Shown in pieces: positions 1 through 10,261 of a stretch of DNA of 64,000 bases (position 1 is the stretch's first letter; each line of letters begins with the position of its first letter). Below the pieces are notes generated by a model. The model was given only the letters and a program-made list of their open reading frames with translations. It searched no databases and was not told the origin of the DNA. Origin of the DNA: Massospora cicadina (taxonomy: Eukaryota > Entomophthoromycota > Entomophthoromycetes > Entomophthorales > Entomophthoraceae); NCBI GenBank assembly GCA_022478985.1, contig JAKSZP010005615.1, positions 1 through 64,000 on the forward strand. The letters run 5' to 3'. Both the position numbers and the translations under genes were made by a program.

Positions 1-103
1 CTTTTTGGTAGTTTCTGATGACTCCAATCCATTCCACTCTGAATGATTACCTACAATTAGACTATTGGGTGTTATTCCCATATCAAATTATTGTTTGATT
101 TCG

Positions 104-275
104 TTGGGGATGATGCCTGACAAAATTCTTATATGTGGTGGCCTCAAATATCATTGGGGATGATGCCTGACAAAATTTTATATGTGTCTTCAAACATCAT
201 TGGGGATGATGCCCAATGATAATTCATTAGTTAGCGACCTCTAATATCATTGAGGATGATGCTTGACGATAATAT
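104..275. repeat. Degenerate tandem repeat (ATCATTGGGGATGATGCCTGAC unit core)
   Basis: A core like TTGGGGATGATGCCTGAC recurs four times (near 104, 150, 198 and 250), spaced roughly 45-55 bp and followed in the first two by ACAAAATT(C)TTATATGTG. The unit contains a small inverted repeat (ATCAT..ATGAT). No coding signal was seen; flanking bases 1-103 and 276-840 are AT-rich with nothing I can identify. Confidence 0.6.
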
Positions 276-842
276 CATCAACAAGCTACTATTTTTGATT
301 CTATATAATTATGACTTAATTTTTTTCTTATAATCAGTTAAAAGGTTGGATTATGTGGTCATCTACAATTCTGTCAGTAGTTAAAAATCGTTTTAAATAT
401 TCCATCACAGACAGACACCACATTGAGTGAAGAAAACGTTTTAAAATAAGAAACCAAAATTATGGGTCACATTAGGCAATACACATATGCATTGACTATT
501 TGAAAACATATATTTTCTAGTTTATTCTACTCTCTAAATAAGCCAAAGATGCAAGCAATAGAGAAAGATGTAACTATTCTGCACATAAAAACAGTAATAA
601 ATATTCTGCTTAGAGAGCATCAGGCAGAAGCATAGCTTTTAAATTATTATATTTGGATGGGATGATATAGGTGATAAGGGTACTTGCAAAAAAAGCTAAG
701 CGTTAATCTATTGTATAGCTACCCCCTATAACGCTTGAAATAAGTATAAGGAACATTTATTGAAAATTTAATTAGCAATAATAGTTTTAAGAATCCAGTG
801 GGATATTACAATTTAATGAAAACAAACTGGGCCTCAGGGTAT

Positions 843-1270
843 GAAAAAGCTGCAGAATCTAGCCAAGCATCTAAAGATATTCATGTGAATTTGGATGAGT
901 ATGGAAACAGCTGTAAAATCTAACCAAACTTCTAAAATTTGAAGTATTTTTAGTCAAGCAACCAATGATATCAATGTATATCATATGGGTAGGGAAACAG
1001 CTGCAGAATCTATCCAAGCTTTCAACGTTAATGTACTAGCAGATCTTCCAATCTTAATGTATTTTAGTCAATCATCCAAAAGTATTGTTGTAAATTATAT
1101 GAGTACAGAAACAGCTGCATAATCTAAACAAGCTTCCAATGTTAATGTATTAACCAAGCTTAAAATATTTATGTATTGTAGTCAAGCATCCAATAATATT
1201 GTTGTAAATTGAATGAGTTCAGAAACAGGTGCATAATCTAAACAAGCATCTAATGATAATGTATTGTAGT
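843..1270. repeat. Degenerate tandem repeat, units of about 60-115 bp
   Basis: The phrase GAAACAGCTGCAGAATCTA followed by CCAAGC or ACAAGC recurs at about 843, 903, 993, 1107 and 1222, with intervening text such as TAGTCAAGCATCCAATAATATTG also repeated. Unit lengths differ because of internal deletions. It is noncoding in all frames and ends just upstream of the decayed gene. Confidence 0.6.
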
Positions 1271-1394
1271 TTATTATCTTACAGATGGAGGAGGATTTAT
1301 GTTCAACGTTTATTGTTTCAAGTTATCATTCTTTACTTCAACTGCCTCTCTTTCACTGTGCTATATCTTGTTTTATGCTCTACCCAAGGGGTAC

Positions 1395-2076
1395 TAGTGT
1401 AGATTGTTTCCAATGCACCAAATGCTGATTCCTCTACACCAATTGAATACCATCCCTATATCACTGAGAAGTACCCAGAGTCCTTTGAGTTGTTTCTATC
1501 AGCTGCAAACAAGTTCCTGGTTACTAGATGTGAGTTATATAAGTGTAAAGGCTCATTTAACATAATAACTAGGAATTATGGTGGTTTATAAAATGATTAT
1601 CATGTATTGCTTTTAGAATATGAAAAGAAACTTAAAGCTATCAACCCTGAAGTGGTTTCTGTTTGGAATTACACTGCACATGCTGGGCTTTATGCTGAAT
1701 ATACTGTCATCAAAAAAAACTTGTTTAATTACCCAGAAACTGTCCTGTCATGATTACATGACATAATTAAGGGAACAGACTGTAAGGACAAGGGTGGACT
1801 TCATGTTGGAATAAGGTCATGTTGCAAGTCCTTCCTGACTTAAAACATACCTTGGACTAACGCTGGGTGCAGACAGATATGCCCAGGTTAGTCCTGAGGA
1901 TGTGCGTGATGCTCAGCTCAGCATTACAGCCAGGGCATTAAAATGCACCAGCTATGTTATCAATCCTGACAATTCTTTATAGTTGCTTGGGGAACTGGTT
2001 TTTATACCCGTTCCATTTGTAATATTGACAAATTAGGATTAGTCTACTTAATCTCTATAACTTGAGTTTGGACAAC
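1395..2076 (+). pseudogene. Decayed intron-containing gene, left part (unrecognised)
   Basis: Two protein-like stretches in the plus strand are separated by a region with splice-like borders (GTGAGT near 1532, TTTTAG near 1617). The first reads ..NADSSTPIEYHPYITEKYP.. and the second ..KKLKAINPEVVSVWNYTAHA.., with balanced composition unlike the surrounding AT-rich DNA. A TGA near 1751 and frame changes break the second stretch. A further piece (..QVSPEDVRDAQLSITARALK..) lies at about 1880-1960 and continues, after a 1-2 base shift, as VAWGTGFYTRSICNIDKLG. I do not recognise the family. Joining the two exons at exactly those borders gives a stop, so the splice assignment is uncertain. Ty3-A is inserted at its right edge and similar exon-like text resumes after it. 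It may be a host gene relic or an unrecognised transposon gene. Confidence 0.4.
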
Positions 2077-2081
2077 CTTGA
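2077..2081. repeat. Target site duplication of Ty3-A (left)
   Basis: CTTGA directly precedes the left LTR and is repeated at 9131-9135 directly after the right LTR. Five bases is the usual Ty3 integrase duplication. Confidence 0.9.
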
Positions 2082-2667
2082 TATTGGAATTTCGTGAGAA
2101 ATTCTATAAGCATGCGCTACAAAGGCTACAGAACTATTAGTTCCGTGGCTCTAGCAAAGATTGAGTCAATTACAATGAAGTTATTAGTTCCATTGCAATA
2201 GTAAATTCCAATTGGAAGTACTGAATCCAGCAAGAAGATATACCAAAATTAAGCTACGCGAGACAAAATTTTTGGTACTTTATTAATTAAAAATTAGAGA
2301 TATTTATAGGGGAATATTTAGTGGGTTTTTGTGAGAATTTCCTTGATGCACCCGAGGTAAGATCTTTCCTAACAGATGACTGATATTGCAGATTATCATT
2401 ATTATCAAAATAATTATGATGGTCAGATCTGTTTGAGTGCAAATTAGATTCGATTGACCTTCTTAATGAGGACCCAGCCCCTTCAAAATGCTTGGTCATT
2501 TTGGATTGCTTTGTTTCATCTGTCATAGGAGGCTGATAACCTAAAGAGTCTTACATCAGTCAATTGAAGAATTGGAAATACCCAACATGGCTTTTATAAT
2601 ATCATTTGACCAAGATATCAAATCTTCATCCAAAGTTATTCCAGTCATCTTGGAGGTATCTCCAACA
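2082..2667 (-). repeat. Ty3-A 3' LTR
   Basis: 586-bp direct repeat of 8544-9130, beginning TATTGGAATTTCG and ending CCAACA on the plus strand (TGTTGGA to CCAATA in element orientation). Differences from the partner LTR are scattered substitutions and small indels, indicating an insertion that is not recent. Confidence 0.92.
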
Positions 2668-2682
2668 ATGCCCCCTCAAGAT
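2668..2682 (-). other. Ty3-A polypurine tract
   Basis: In element orientation the 3' LTR is preceded by TCTTGAGGGGGCAT, the expected position for the plus-strand primer. Ty3-B (TTGAAGGGGGTAA) and the TRIM-like element (GTAGGGGGCTC) have similar tracts at the same place. Confidence 0.7.
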
Positions 2683-2806
2683 CTTTCCTAGGGGGTACAA
2701 ATTTGCGAAGAAACCTACTATGCACTCTATTAATAACTGTATCAGTATCAATAGTGGTAATGGAGTATTCAACACCCTGACAATAGATAATACAATAAGG
2801 ACCAGC

Positions 2807-3680
2807 TCATAAGGGGTCCAGATTATGAATTCTTCCTCCCGGCCTATGGTGGTAGAAGAGTACAAGATCTCCAACTTGATATTCTGGCAACGTAGGTCTA
2901 CTAGCGTTGGTCTGAGTTCCTTCCTTCAATGTGGTAGCTGCAAGGGAACTTGAAGCTAATACTTGTAATTGAATTATTTCATCTGCCAGTCTCCTCATTG
3001 CTAAATCAGTGGTTTGCGGGGTAGCCTCTTCAAGTATAGGTTGTACATTTGAAGGGAGGACTGGCTTCCAACCATATAAAGCTTTAAACGGAGACATTCC
3101 AATAATAAAATGGCAGCTAACTCTATAGGCTAACATCGCACTAGGTAAGTAGAGGTTCCATCTACTTGTATCATTGGAAGCCATTTTTCAAAGAATGGCT
3201 ACTAGGGTACCATTTGCTCATTCGATGGCACCATTTGCTCATTCGATGGCACCATTAGCGGAGGGATATATGAGGATGTGAAGGACTGGTGGTACCCTTT
3301 AATTTGGTAAGCTCAGCTACCACCCGAGAAATGAGGTTGATCCCATTATCTGATAACAAAACTTTTGGGCTGCCATGCTTGGTGAAAACTTGTTTAAAAA
3401 GAAATGATGCCGTAGCCTTAACGGTGACCATGGAAACTGAAATAGCTTCAATCTATTTAGAGAAATGGTCAATAGCTAAAAAAATATATCAATGTCCTTA
3501 GGTGGCCATAGGAAGAGGACCTACCACGTCAGTACTCACAGTAGCGAAGGGTTCAGAAGTTTCTACAATTTGGTGTTGGAAAATCAGATTTTCTCCACAT
3601 TGTTGTTGGCACTTAAGGCATGACTCCAGCACATCATGCACAGATTCCAGCATGTTATCCCAGTGACAATGATTTTTTAA
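2807..3680 (-). pseudogene. Ty3-A integrase (degraded)
   Basis: C-terminal part of Pol, which would insert the cDNA into chromosomes. Visible are HQTVGHGAVTKTLQ and the CLKCQQQ pair (remains of the HHCC zinc site), VVGPLP, LSDNGINL (a DDE aspartate), and, near 3210-3251, the block ANGAIE(stop)ANG, where E is the likely DDE glutamate. That block is duplicated in tandem by a 21-bp repeat, and both copies carry TGA where Arg is expected. A final open stretch (..NLYLPSAMLAYRVSCHF..) covers the integrase C-terminal region. Several stops and frame changes make it non-functional as read. Confidence 0.8.
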
Positions 3681-5688
3681 TCATTGGAGGGTCTTAGTGA
3701 CAGCTCCATGACCTACAGTTTGGTGGTCCTCCATGATAGTTTCAGTCCTCGCAGAGGGCCAAATAAAGGGCAACCACTTAGATCCCAACCTTTTATATAG
3801 TGATTCATCTTTGACCTGAGTGTCTTTGGTTAAGGATTGTAACTTTGAGATAACATCCTTAGATTCACAGAACCAGAGCTCAGGTCTACCAATCATGTCA
3901 TAAATGTGATCCTCCTCTGCAGAGAATAACGTTAAGATAGGCAATTGAGAAAGGCTATCAGCGTTTTGATGTATAGCCCCAGCGTGATGTTGAATGGTAA
4001 AATCATAATTTTGGAGCTTCAAAGCCCATCTGGCTAAGCGCCCATCAGAATCCTTAATTTGCTGCAACCACTTCAGGGAAGCGTGATCCGTCACAATGGT
4101 GAAATGCTTGCCATATAGATAAGGGCGGAAATGCTTGATAGTGGCCAAAACAGCGAGGCATTCTCTCTCGGTAATGCTATAATTGCGTTCAGCCTTAGAA
4201 ATAGTTTTACTATAGTACGCGAAGGGGTGATCAACCAGATTGGTATCATGTTGAGCCAGAATGGCTCCAATAGCAATATCACTGGCATTAGTAAATAGTA
4301 TAAAGGGTTTCAAAAGGTCATGATGGGATAAGATGGAAGCACTCATTAAGGCTTGGCGCAACAGATCAAAGGATTACTGCTGAGATTCTTCCCATACAAA
4401 GGGGACTTCATTATGCAAAAGGTAAACTAGCAGCTCTGCAAATCTCCGCAAAATTGGGGAATGAACTGTCAGTAATAACCAACCTCCCCTAAAAACACTT
4501 GAATATCACGCAAGCTTTTGGGAACAGGCATGTCTGAAATATCTTTACCTTATTAGATAAGGGTAAAATGCCCTCGCAATAAACCTTATGCCCTAAAAAT
4601 TCCATCTCAGTCTTAAAAAAAGCACACTTTGATGGTTTAAGCTTAAGTGAGGCATGACGCAGTCGGCCAAAAACTTCCTCTAAATGAGCCAAATGCTCGT
4701 TAAAAGTGCGTTAAAAAAACATTAACATAATCTAGATAAACTAAAACACAAGAAAGCTTCAAATCCCCAAACAAGCCATCCATGGCTCATTAAAACGTAG
4801 CAGGGGCATTACAAAGCCCCTGCGGCATACAAGTGGGCTCAAATAGCCCCTCACTAGAAATTGAAGCACATTTTTGACGATCTTCCGGTGCAAGATAAAT
4901 TTGCCAATAACTGCTTGCAAGGTCCATAGCTGAGAAATATTGGGACCCAGACAATAGCCTCAAGGAATCATCTATATGAGGAAGAGGATAAGAATTCTTC
5001 TGAGTAACAGCATCTAGTCGATGATATTCCATGACTACTCAGTGGCCCCATCTTTCTTTCAGATGAGTAGTAGAGGGGAATCCCAGGGACTTTTAGAAGG
5101 CGTTAATAGTCCAGCATCGAAAAGTTGTTTCAGCTCTACTGAAACCTGAGCCTCCTCGACTTTGGACTTGCAATATGCTTGAGCTCGGATAGAGGGAGTA
5201 TCCCCAGTTTTAACCTGATGCTGTACCTCTTTCATTAGTCCAAAATCTCCAGGACCTTGGACAAAGATATCCACATATTCTTCAATAAGAGCCTCAGCTT
5301 CCAGCTGTTGTTCTGAAGTAAGAGAATTCCCAAATTCAATGTCAATTCTAGCAATGATAGGGGAATCTTCCAGCCCAAATTCGCGTAAATATTTACATCT
5401 TGAGACAGACAATAAGTCACTCACAGGTTTAGGCCTCACATAGGCGATGGGATTATTGCGATTCAATTGCATAGGTTGAGAGGTGAGATTAGCCAATAGA
5501 ACTAAAACAGTCCCATCATAGGCAGGATCAAGTATACCAGGGCAAGGTAAAGCTTCCAAATGAGAAGGATTTTGATTACTGAATATCTCTAACACATGAT
5601 CACTGGGTACAAATACTTGAACTCCCGTATCATTGATGACTTGAGATTTTGGGGGAATGGTAATCGGAGAGTTAGAATATAGCGGCAT
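3681..5688 (-). pseudogene. Ty3-A reverse transcriptase and RNase H (degraded)
   Basis: Central Pol region that would copy the RNA and remove the template. Reverse transcriptase motifs include SPWDSPLLLI(stop)KKDG, SAMDLASSYWQIYLAPEDRQ, PTCMPQGLCNAPATF and, near 4715, VYLDYVNVF where YLDD is expected, so the second catalytic Asp reads Tyr. RNase H (3681-4361) shows FTNASD (first Asp read as Asn), TERECLAVL, TDHASLKWL and NADSLSQLP. TGA or TAG replace expected Arg and Trp codons (for example in LLLIRKKDG), and there is at least one frameshift near 5040. The neighbouring protease is upstream in the same polyprotein. Confidence 0.88.
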
Positions 5689-5775
5689 TCCTTTGGTGGC
5701 ACAAACTGAAGGATGTGGAAATATAGTCCTTGGACCCAGGATTCAGTATTTGAGATGTGAGATAGAAGTGGGGTA

Positions 5776-6228
5776 TTACAGTAAGCAGACACGTCGCTCA
5801 AGTTTACCCTTGGTACTGGGAAAATCATGTAGAATTAGAGGTACTTGGTACCCGATTAAAGAAAGGTATTTGTCCTTAAGACTGATGATTGCATCAAAAT
5901 TGGTGAGAAACTTAGTTCCCAACAGCAGATCGTAGCAGTTGCTATCCAATACCACTGCAGGGGATGACACAACCAGCTTCCCAAAGCGCATCAAAAGAGA
6001 GGAATAGGCTCCTATTGTTTTAGTGTAGGAAGGTCCAGCGTTTCCATAGTCTTGGGAATGGTTCAAGTCCGGCGCCAATTTGATCTTCTTCATAAGTTTG
6101 GATGAGAGTACACTGATGGGCGATCCTGTATCAATGATAGCCAGAACTTTTACCTTATGCACGATGACTTCCACCTGGGTCACATCAGTGCCAAAGTTTG
6201 GGATAGAAAAGACCGAGGGATTAATCAA
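5776..6228 (-). pseudogene. Ty3-A aspartic protease domain
   Basis: A 150-residue open stretch in minus orientation with the retropepsin signature VLAIIDTGSPISVLSSKLM, followed by CYDLLLGTKFLTNFDAI, which fits the second hydrophobic motif of retroviral-type proteases. It would cleave the Gag-Pol polyprotein. The active-site DTGS is intact. It lies between the Gag CCHC knuckle and the reverse transcriptase as usual for Ty3 elements, and Ty3-B contains a recognisable relative (ATGSSVNVVSYKLMKKIK). Confidence 0.85.
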
Positions 6229-6394
6229 TTGAATAGAACTAGAAGAAGAAGAAGCATAAACAGAAATAGTGTCTTAATTGGATAGTTCATCTGGGATATC
6301 AAGCTCATCAGGAGCGGATACCACATAACAATTGGTAAGAGAATCAATAGATTTCGACTGAGGCACCTGAGGTAGGTCAGCACAGGGAGCCTCA

Positions 6395-8528
6395 TGCCCT
6401 ATGCTTTCCTCTTTTTCGACTCCTCAGCTTGCTTCTTCCAACATTGAGATACCACATGACCCACAAGACCACAATAAGTGCACGGCTCCTTCTTTGGTTT
6501 GGACTTGGGTTTAGGTGACATTGCATGGATGTAAGTATGAGGGTTATTAAATGAGGTTGGATGTACCACCCCATTGGGAATCTCCATAAGTGCTTCCTCG
6601 ATGTCAATAATAGAGTTGAAATTCTGTTTTAGGGACTTCAAATGTAATGGTAACTGAGTACTAGAAGTGAACACACTCAGTACAGCCGATATAGCATCAT
6701 CAATGGTGATCCAGTTACAAGTGACAAGTGTCTGGGCCTTATGGTAGAATCTCTTGGCGAACTCCTGGATAGACTCTCCTCATTTGATTTGAATATTCAT
6801 AAAGGCCTGATTTTGGTTGGCGAGGATTTGGTCACTCCCAAATTCCTTAATGAGGGCGGTTTTCACTTGAGCCCAAGTAGTACAGACCTTGAGATGAGGA
6901 ACTATGATTTCTTGTGTGAACCAGCTTAGGCAAGAGGTAATATGACGGACCTTCTGTTGATCAGTAGTTCCATCCATAGCGCGTTCATACACAAAAGGAA
7001 AAGAATAAATGCTTCCTTCACCCAGTTCAAACTTATCCTTGAAGGTAGGTTTGAAAAGGGTGTTTTCTGTACTCAAGACATATACACCTGATACCCTGAC
7101 TGGCTCAGCCTCGGAGGGTTCAGACTCTGTAAATTGGGCAGCAGGGGGAACTCAATCAACCTGTTGTCTTAAGTGGTTTAAGTTATCTTGTAGATTTTGA
7201 ACCCATTGACTAAGATGGTCATTTGTAGGCGCTCAGTTTAAATTAGAAATCGCATTAATCATCTCAGCTTGCTTGGCCTCAAGTACTTCACATTTGGCAG
7301 TTAACCAGTCAATGGACGCGGTCAACATAGTGAACTGGGTATCTTGCATAGTTTGATTAACATTGCATAGATGATGCGCATTCTCAATACCATCCAGTAA
7401 GTTGATTAAGGAGTAGTCCAGGTCAGTTGGAAGTTCTTCCAAGGATAAGAAACATCCTTGAGCTAGGGCTCAAATTTGAGTTTCCAACACTTGAACTTGT
7501 GAAGCTAATAGATTCAAATGTTCAGGATCGGCCATTGGAAGCGAGGAGCCAGGGGGACCAGGAGGTCCCGGAGGTCCTTGTGATCCATCTCGACCTGCTG
7601 GTCCTGGTGGCCCTTGTTGACCCACCAAACCAGAAGGACCACGTTCACCCGGAGGTCCCAGGATTACTGATAGGGAGCTAGGTGGTCCTGGCGGTTTAAA
7701 AGGACCAACAGGGCCAGGTACACCTTCTCTGACATTTCCCCCCATTTGAACAAGATGTTGGACTAACTCGTTAAGCTCACCAAAGCACTTATCATGCTCA
7801 ATCCACAATTGGTCCATTTGGATTAAGATTTTAGCCTCCAGGGAAGTGATACGGTGGTGATTAGGATTGGTGACATTGCTAACTTGTTGAGATACTTCTT
7901 GTCCAATGTTTCCCACAACTCCATTGTCAATGCTCACCAATTGGTTATGGATATTATTAATTTCTTGTCGATTATTGAGAATAGCTTCCCAATTATCCCT
8001 TCCAAAGTTAGATGCTGTCTCATAGAACGAGGATAGCTGAGAGTGAAATTGTTGGGCCAGAGTCAACTGGCGTTGGATTTCGAGATGATGCAACCCCAAA
8101 ATTTGGAGTACATGGTGAATAGCAGGATGGACATAATGCTAGAGGTACTGTTCAGTCCTAGCCAAACCAACTTTGGTAGGCTGTAACACCGCTCAGTTGT
8201 ATAAGTCTATCATATTGGCTGTAACCTTAGATGCTCAGTCACAATTAGGGCGAGCACCAGGTTGGATAGCTCCCCATATCAAGCCTTAGACATTCTCCTC
8301 TACATTTGTGGCTTAAATCTGATAATTATTTTGGTCTGGGCCTTCAATGGCCAAGTTAATAGAAGCTTGAAATTGCAGATTATTGGTAGTAGTGGAAGGC
8401 AGATCCTTTATGTTGGAGTGTACCCATCGGGTGATACTCATAGATTCCTCAGAAGAGGGGCTCTCTTCACTAGATATATTCATTGGCGTGAAAGTATGTT
8501 TTCACTAGGTAGCCTCAGAAGCAGACAT
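6395..8528 (-). pseudogene. Ty3-A Gag with collagen-like segment and CCHC knuckle
   Basis: Structural protein of the virus-like particle. The ATG at 8528 lies directly after the primer site and the frame can be followed for about 2.1 kb despite in-frame stops. Order: N-terminal region rich in Gln/Asn; helical region ([15 protein letters not shown]..); a Gly-X-Y collagen-like segment at about 7540-7725 ([30 protein letters not shown]); a second helical segment; a conserved capsid-like block (EGSIYSFPFVYERAMDG, TWAQVKTALIKEFGS, GESIQEFAKRFYHKA); a basic linker and a CCHC knuckle CTYCGLVGHVVSQC at about 6441-6482. Most stops are TGA at places where relatives suggest Trp (for example IKWGES). The Ty3-B gag is homologous. 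Confidence 0.82.
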
Positions 8529-8542
8529 GGTAGGGAGCACCA
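8529..8542 (-). other. Ty3-A primer binding site
   Basis: In element orientation the 5' LTR is followed, after one base, by TGGTGCTCCCTACC, the normal place and TGG start of a tRNA primer site. Ty3-B and the TRIM-like element have TGGTGCTCACTACAG. The Gag ATG follows immediately. Confidence 0.75.
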
Positions 8543-8543
8543 G

Positions 8544-9130
8544 TATTGGAATTTCGTGAGGAATTCTATAAGCAGGCGCTACAAAGGCTACAAAAGTATT
8601 AGTTCCATGGCTCTAGAGAAGATTGAGTCGATTACAATGAAGTTATTAGTTCCATTGCAATAGTAAATTCCATTTGGAAGTACTGAATCCAGTAAGAAGA
8701 TAGACCAAAATTAAGCTACGCAAGACAAGATTTTTAGTACTTTATTAATTAAAAATTAGAGATATTTATAGGGGAAGATTTAGTGGGTTTTCGCGAGGAT
8801 TTCCTTGATGCACCCAAGGCAAGATCTTTCCTAACAGATGACCAATATTGCTGATTATCATTATTATTAAAATAACTATGATGATCAGATCTGTTTGAGT
8901 GCTTATTAGATTCGATTGACCTTCTTAATGAGGGCCCAGCCCCTTCTAAATGCTTGGTCATTTCAGATTGCTTGGCTTCATCTGTCATAGGAGGTTGATA
9001 ACTCCAAAGAGTCTACATCAGTCAATTGAAGAAAAAGAAATCCCTGACACGAATTTTTATATTATCATTTGACCGAGATATCTAATCTTGATCTAAAGTT
9101 ATTCCAGTCATCTTGGAGGTATATCCAACA
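8544..9130 (-). repeat. Ty3-A 5' LTR
   Basis: 587-bp partner of 2082-2667 with the same end sequences; being at the 5' end of the minus-strand element it should hold the promoter, though I cannot point to a TATA box with confidence. The right target duplication CTTGA follows at 9131-9135. Confidence 0.92.
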
Positions 9131-9135
9131 CTTGA

Positions 9136-9870
9136 GTTACAGTAACATGGCCAATTGTAGTTTGCGCCTATTGGTTCGCTTAGGCTTAGCAACACCTCAC
9201 AGATCAACAACTCTCCCTCATTGTTTAAGTATGTTTCCATGAAACTAACTTTTCTTGTTTGTTGACTTCCTTAATTTTTCTCCCATTAGTTTTTACATTT
9301 TTTATATAGTTCCTTGGGTGAACCTGTGCATGGACCTCCTTGAGGAGGTCTCCAACAACATTGGCCATTTCATTTTAACAAAATTAACTACAGTATCTGG
9401 TGCACCTCTGCCCGCCCTGGTCGCCTCTAGATCAAGACACCTAAGCACCCCAGCACTACAGCAACAATCTCCACTTGGTTATGGACTCCTCTTTGGAGTC
9501 TAGCTAAGTTATGTTGTTTATTTGTTATCTACTAATATACACTGCATTGTACACCATTGCCATGAGTCCCTTTTGCTCTGAAATCTTCCATAGCGCCTTG
9601 TTTCTGATCTTTATAATGACTAGTTCCCTGCTGGTGTGTCTGTGCACCCTGCACCACCTCACTGGGAAAGAGAGATTTATATGCACTCTCTTGACATGAT
9701 CCACTAACTGTCTCAGGAATGAACTCTTTAAAAATTCGTTGACTTTACTTTTGTTTAAGACACAGATGAGAGCTATGCTCTAGAGTATAGCAAAGAGGGC
9801 ATCTTTAACCATACAGACACCAATGAGGCTTTCAGACTAGAGCCCAATGTGGGGTTATAAAGCACTAGAT
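9136..9870 (+). pseudogene. Decayed intron-containing gene, right part (unrecognised)
   Basis: Beyond Ty3-A, exon-like text resumes. There is a stretch MDLLEEVSNNIGHF.. LTTVSGAPLPALVASRSRH ending near 9503, preceded by an acceptor-like TTTATATAG near 9310. A last piece near 9763-9855, after TTTGTTTAAG, reads DESYALEYSKEGIF and HTDTNEAFRLEPNVGL before a TAA. The composition matches the left part at 1395-2076, so I infer a single gene split by the insertion, but no continuous reading frame proves this. No family is recognised. 9871-10053 is AT-rich with nothing identified. Confidence 0.35.
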
Positions 9871-10053
9871 CACTGATACAGTGAATTTTAATTAACTGCT
9901 CACCAAAAAATTATAATATCCTAACTTATGTTATCATATTTTACCAGGTTTTATAAAGTATCATATTATAGTATTAATATTTGTCTAAACCAGATTTAAT
10001 ACTAACCTATGGACTAGTTTAATTTAAAAATAATAATAATAAGATTACTTAGT

Positions 10054-10152
10054 TTATCCACCCCTAGTGCAGGTTTTGAGTTCGAAACCTGTATTGGCTA
10101 TAAAACATTCTCAGTGTGGTATATTTGTCCCAAGGTCAACCCACCTCAAATT
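10054..10152 (+). repeat. SINE2, 5'-truncated copy
   Basis: Matches the complete copies at 61291-61418 and 60971-61111 from CACCCTAGTGCAGG onward: B-box-like GAGTTCGAAACC, then GTGGTATATTTGTCCC and the tail AAGGTCAACCCACCTCAAAT. The A-box part is missing. Confidence 0.7.
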
Positions 10153-10261
10153 ATTTTTAAGATTACTTAGTTTAACTCTCATTCTGCTCTTATAACTTTC
10201 TGAGCAATTTATATGGTTAATAAAAAGTAAAAACTTAATCACCTGCCATAGTTTTGCTCTG

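Larger units (their letters stand above)
2082..9130 (-). mobile_element. Ty3-A: Ty3-type LTR retrotransposon, complete but degraded
   Basis: Two LTRs (2082-2667 and 8544-9130) flank about 5.9 kb of gag-pol on the minus strand. A perfect 5-bp target duplication, CTTGA, lies at 2077-2081 and 9131-9135, so the boundaries are exact. Domain order on the minus strand is Gag with CCHC knuckle, protease, reverse transcriptase, RNase H, integrase, the Ty3 order. Frames are preserved over long distances but contain several stops and a few frameshifts, so the copy is not expected to be active. It shares its primer site with Ty3-B and with the small LTR element at 50891. It splits a decayed gene. Confidence 0.93.

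Noticed and set aside
1..300. CRISPR-like array of regularly spaced repeats
   Set aside because: Repeats are degenerate, spacing varies, the context is eukaryotic, and no cas-like gene occurs in the window.
7540..7725. Host collagen gene
   Set aside because: The Gly-X-Y segment is in frame with a retrotransposon capsid block and CCHC knuckle, between defined LTRs.
6395..8528. TGA read as Trp (a variant genetic code or organellar DNA)
   Set aside because: Many TGAs sit at expected Trp codons, but others sit at expected Arg codons, TAG and TAA stops and frameshifts also occur, and TGG is used normally. Decay by C-to-T change explains the pattern better.
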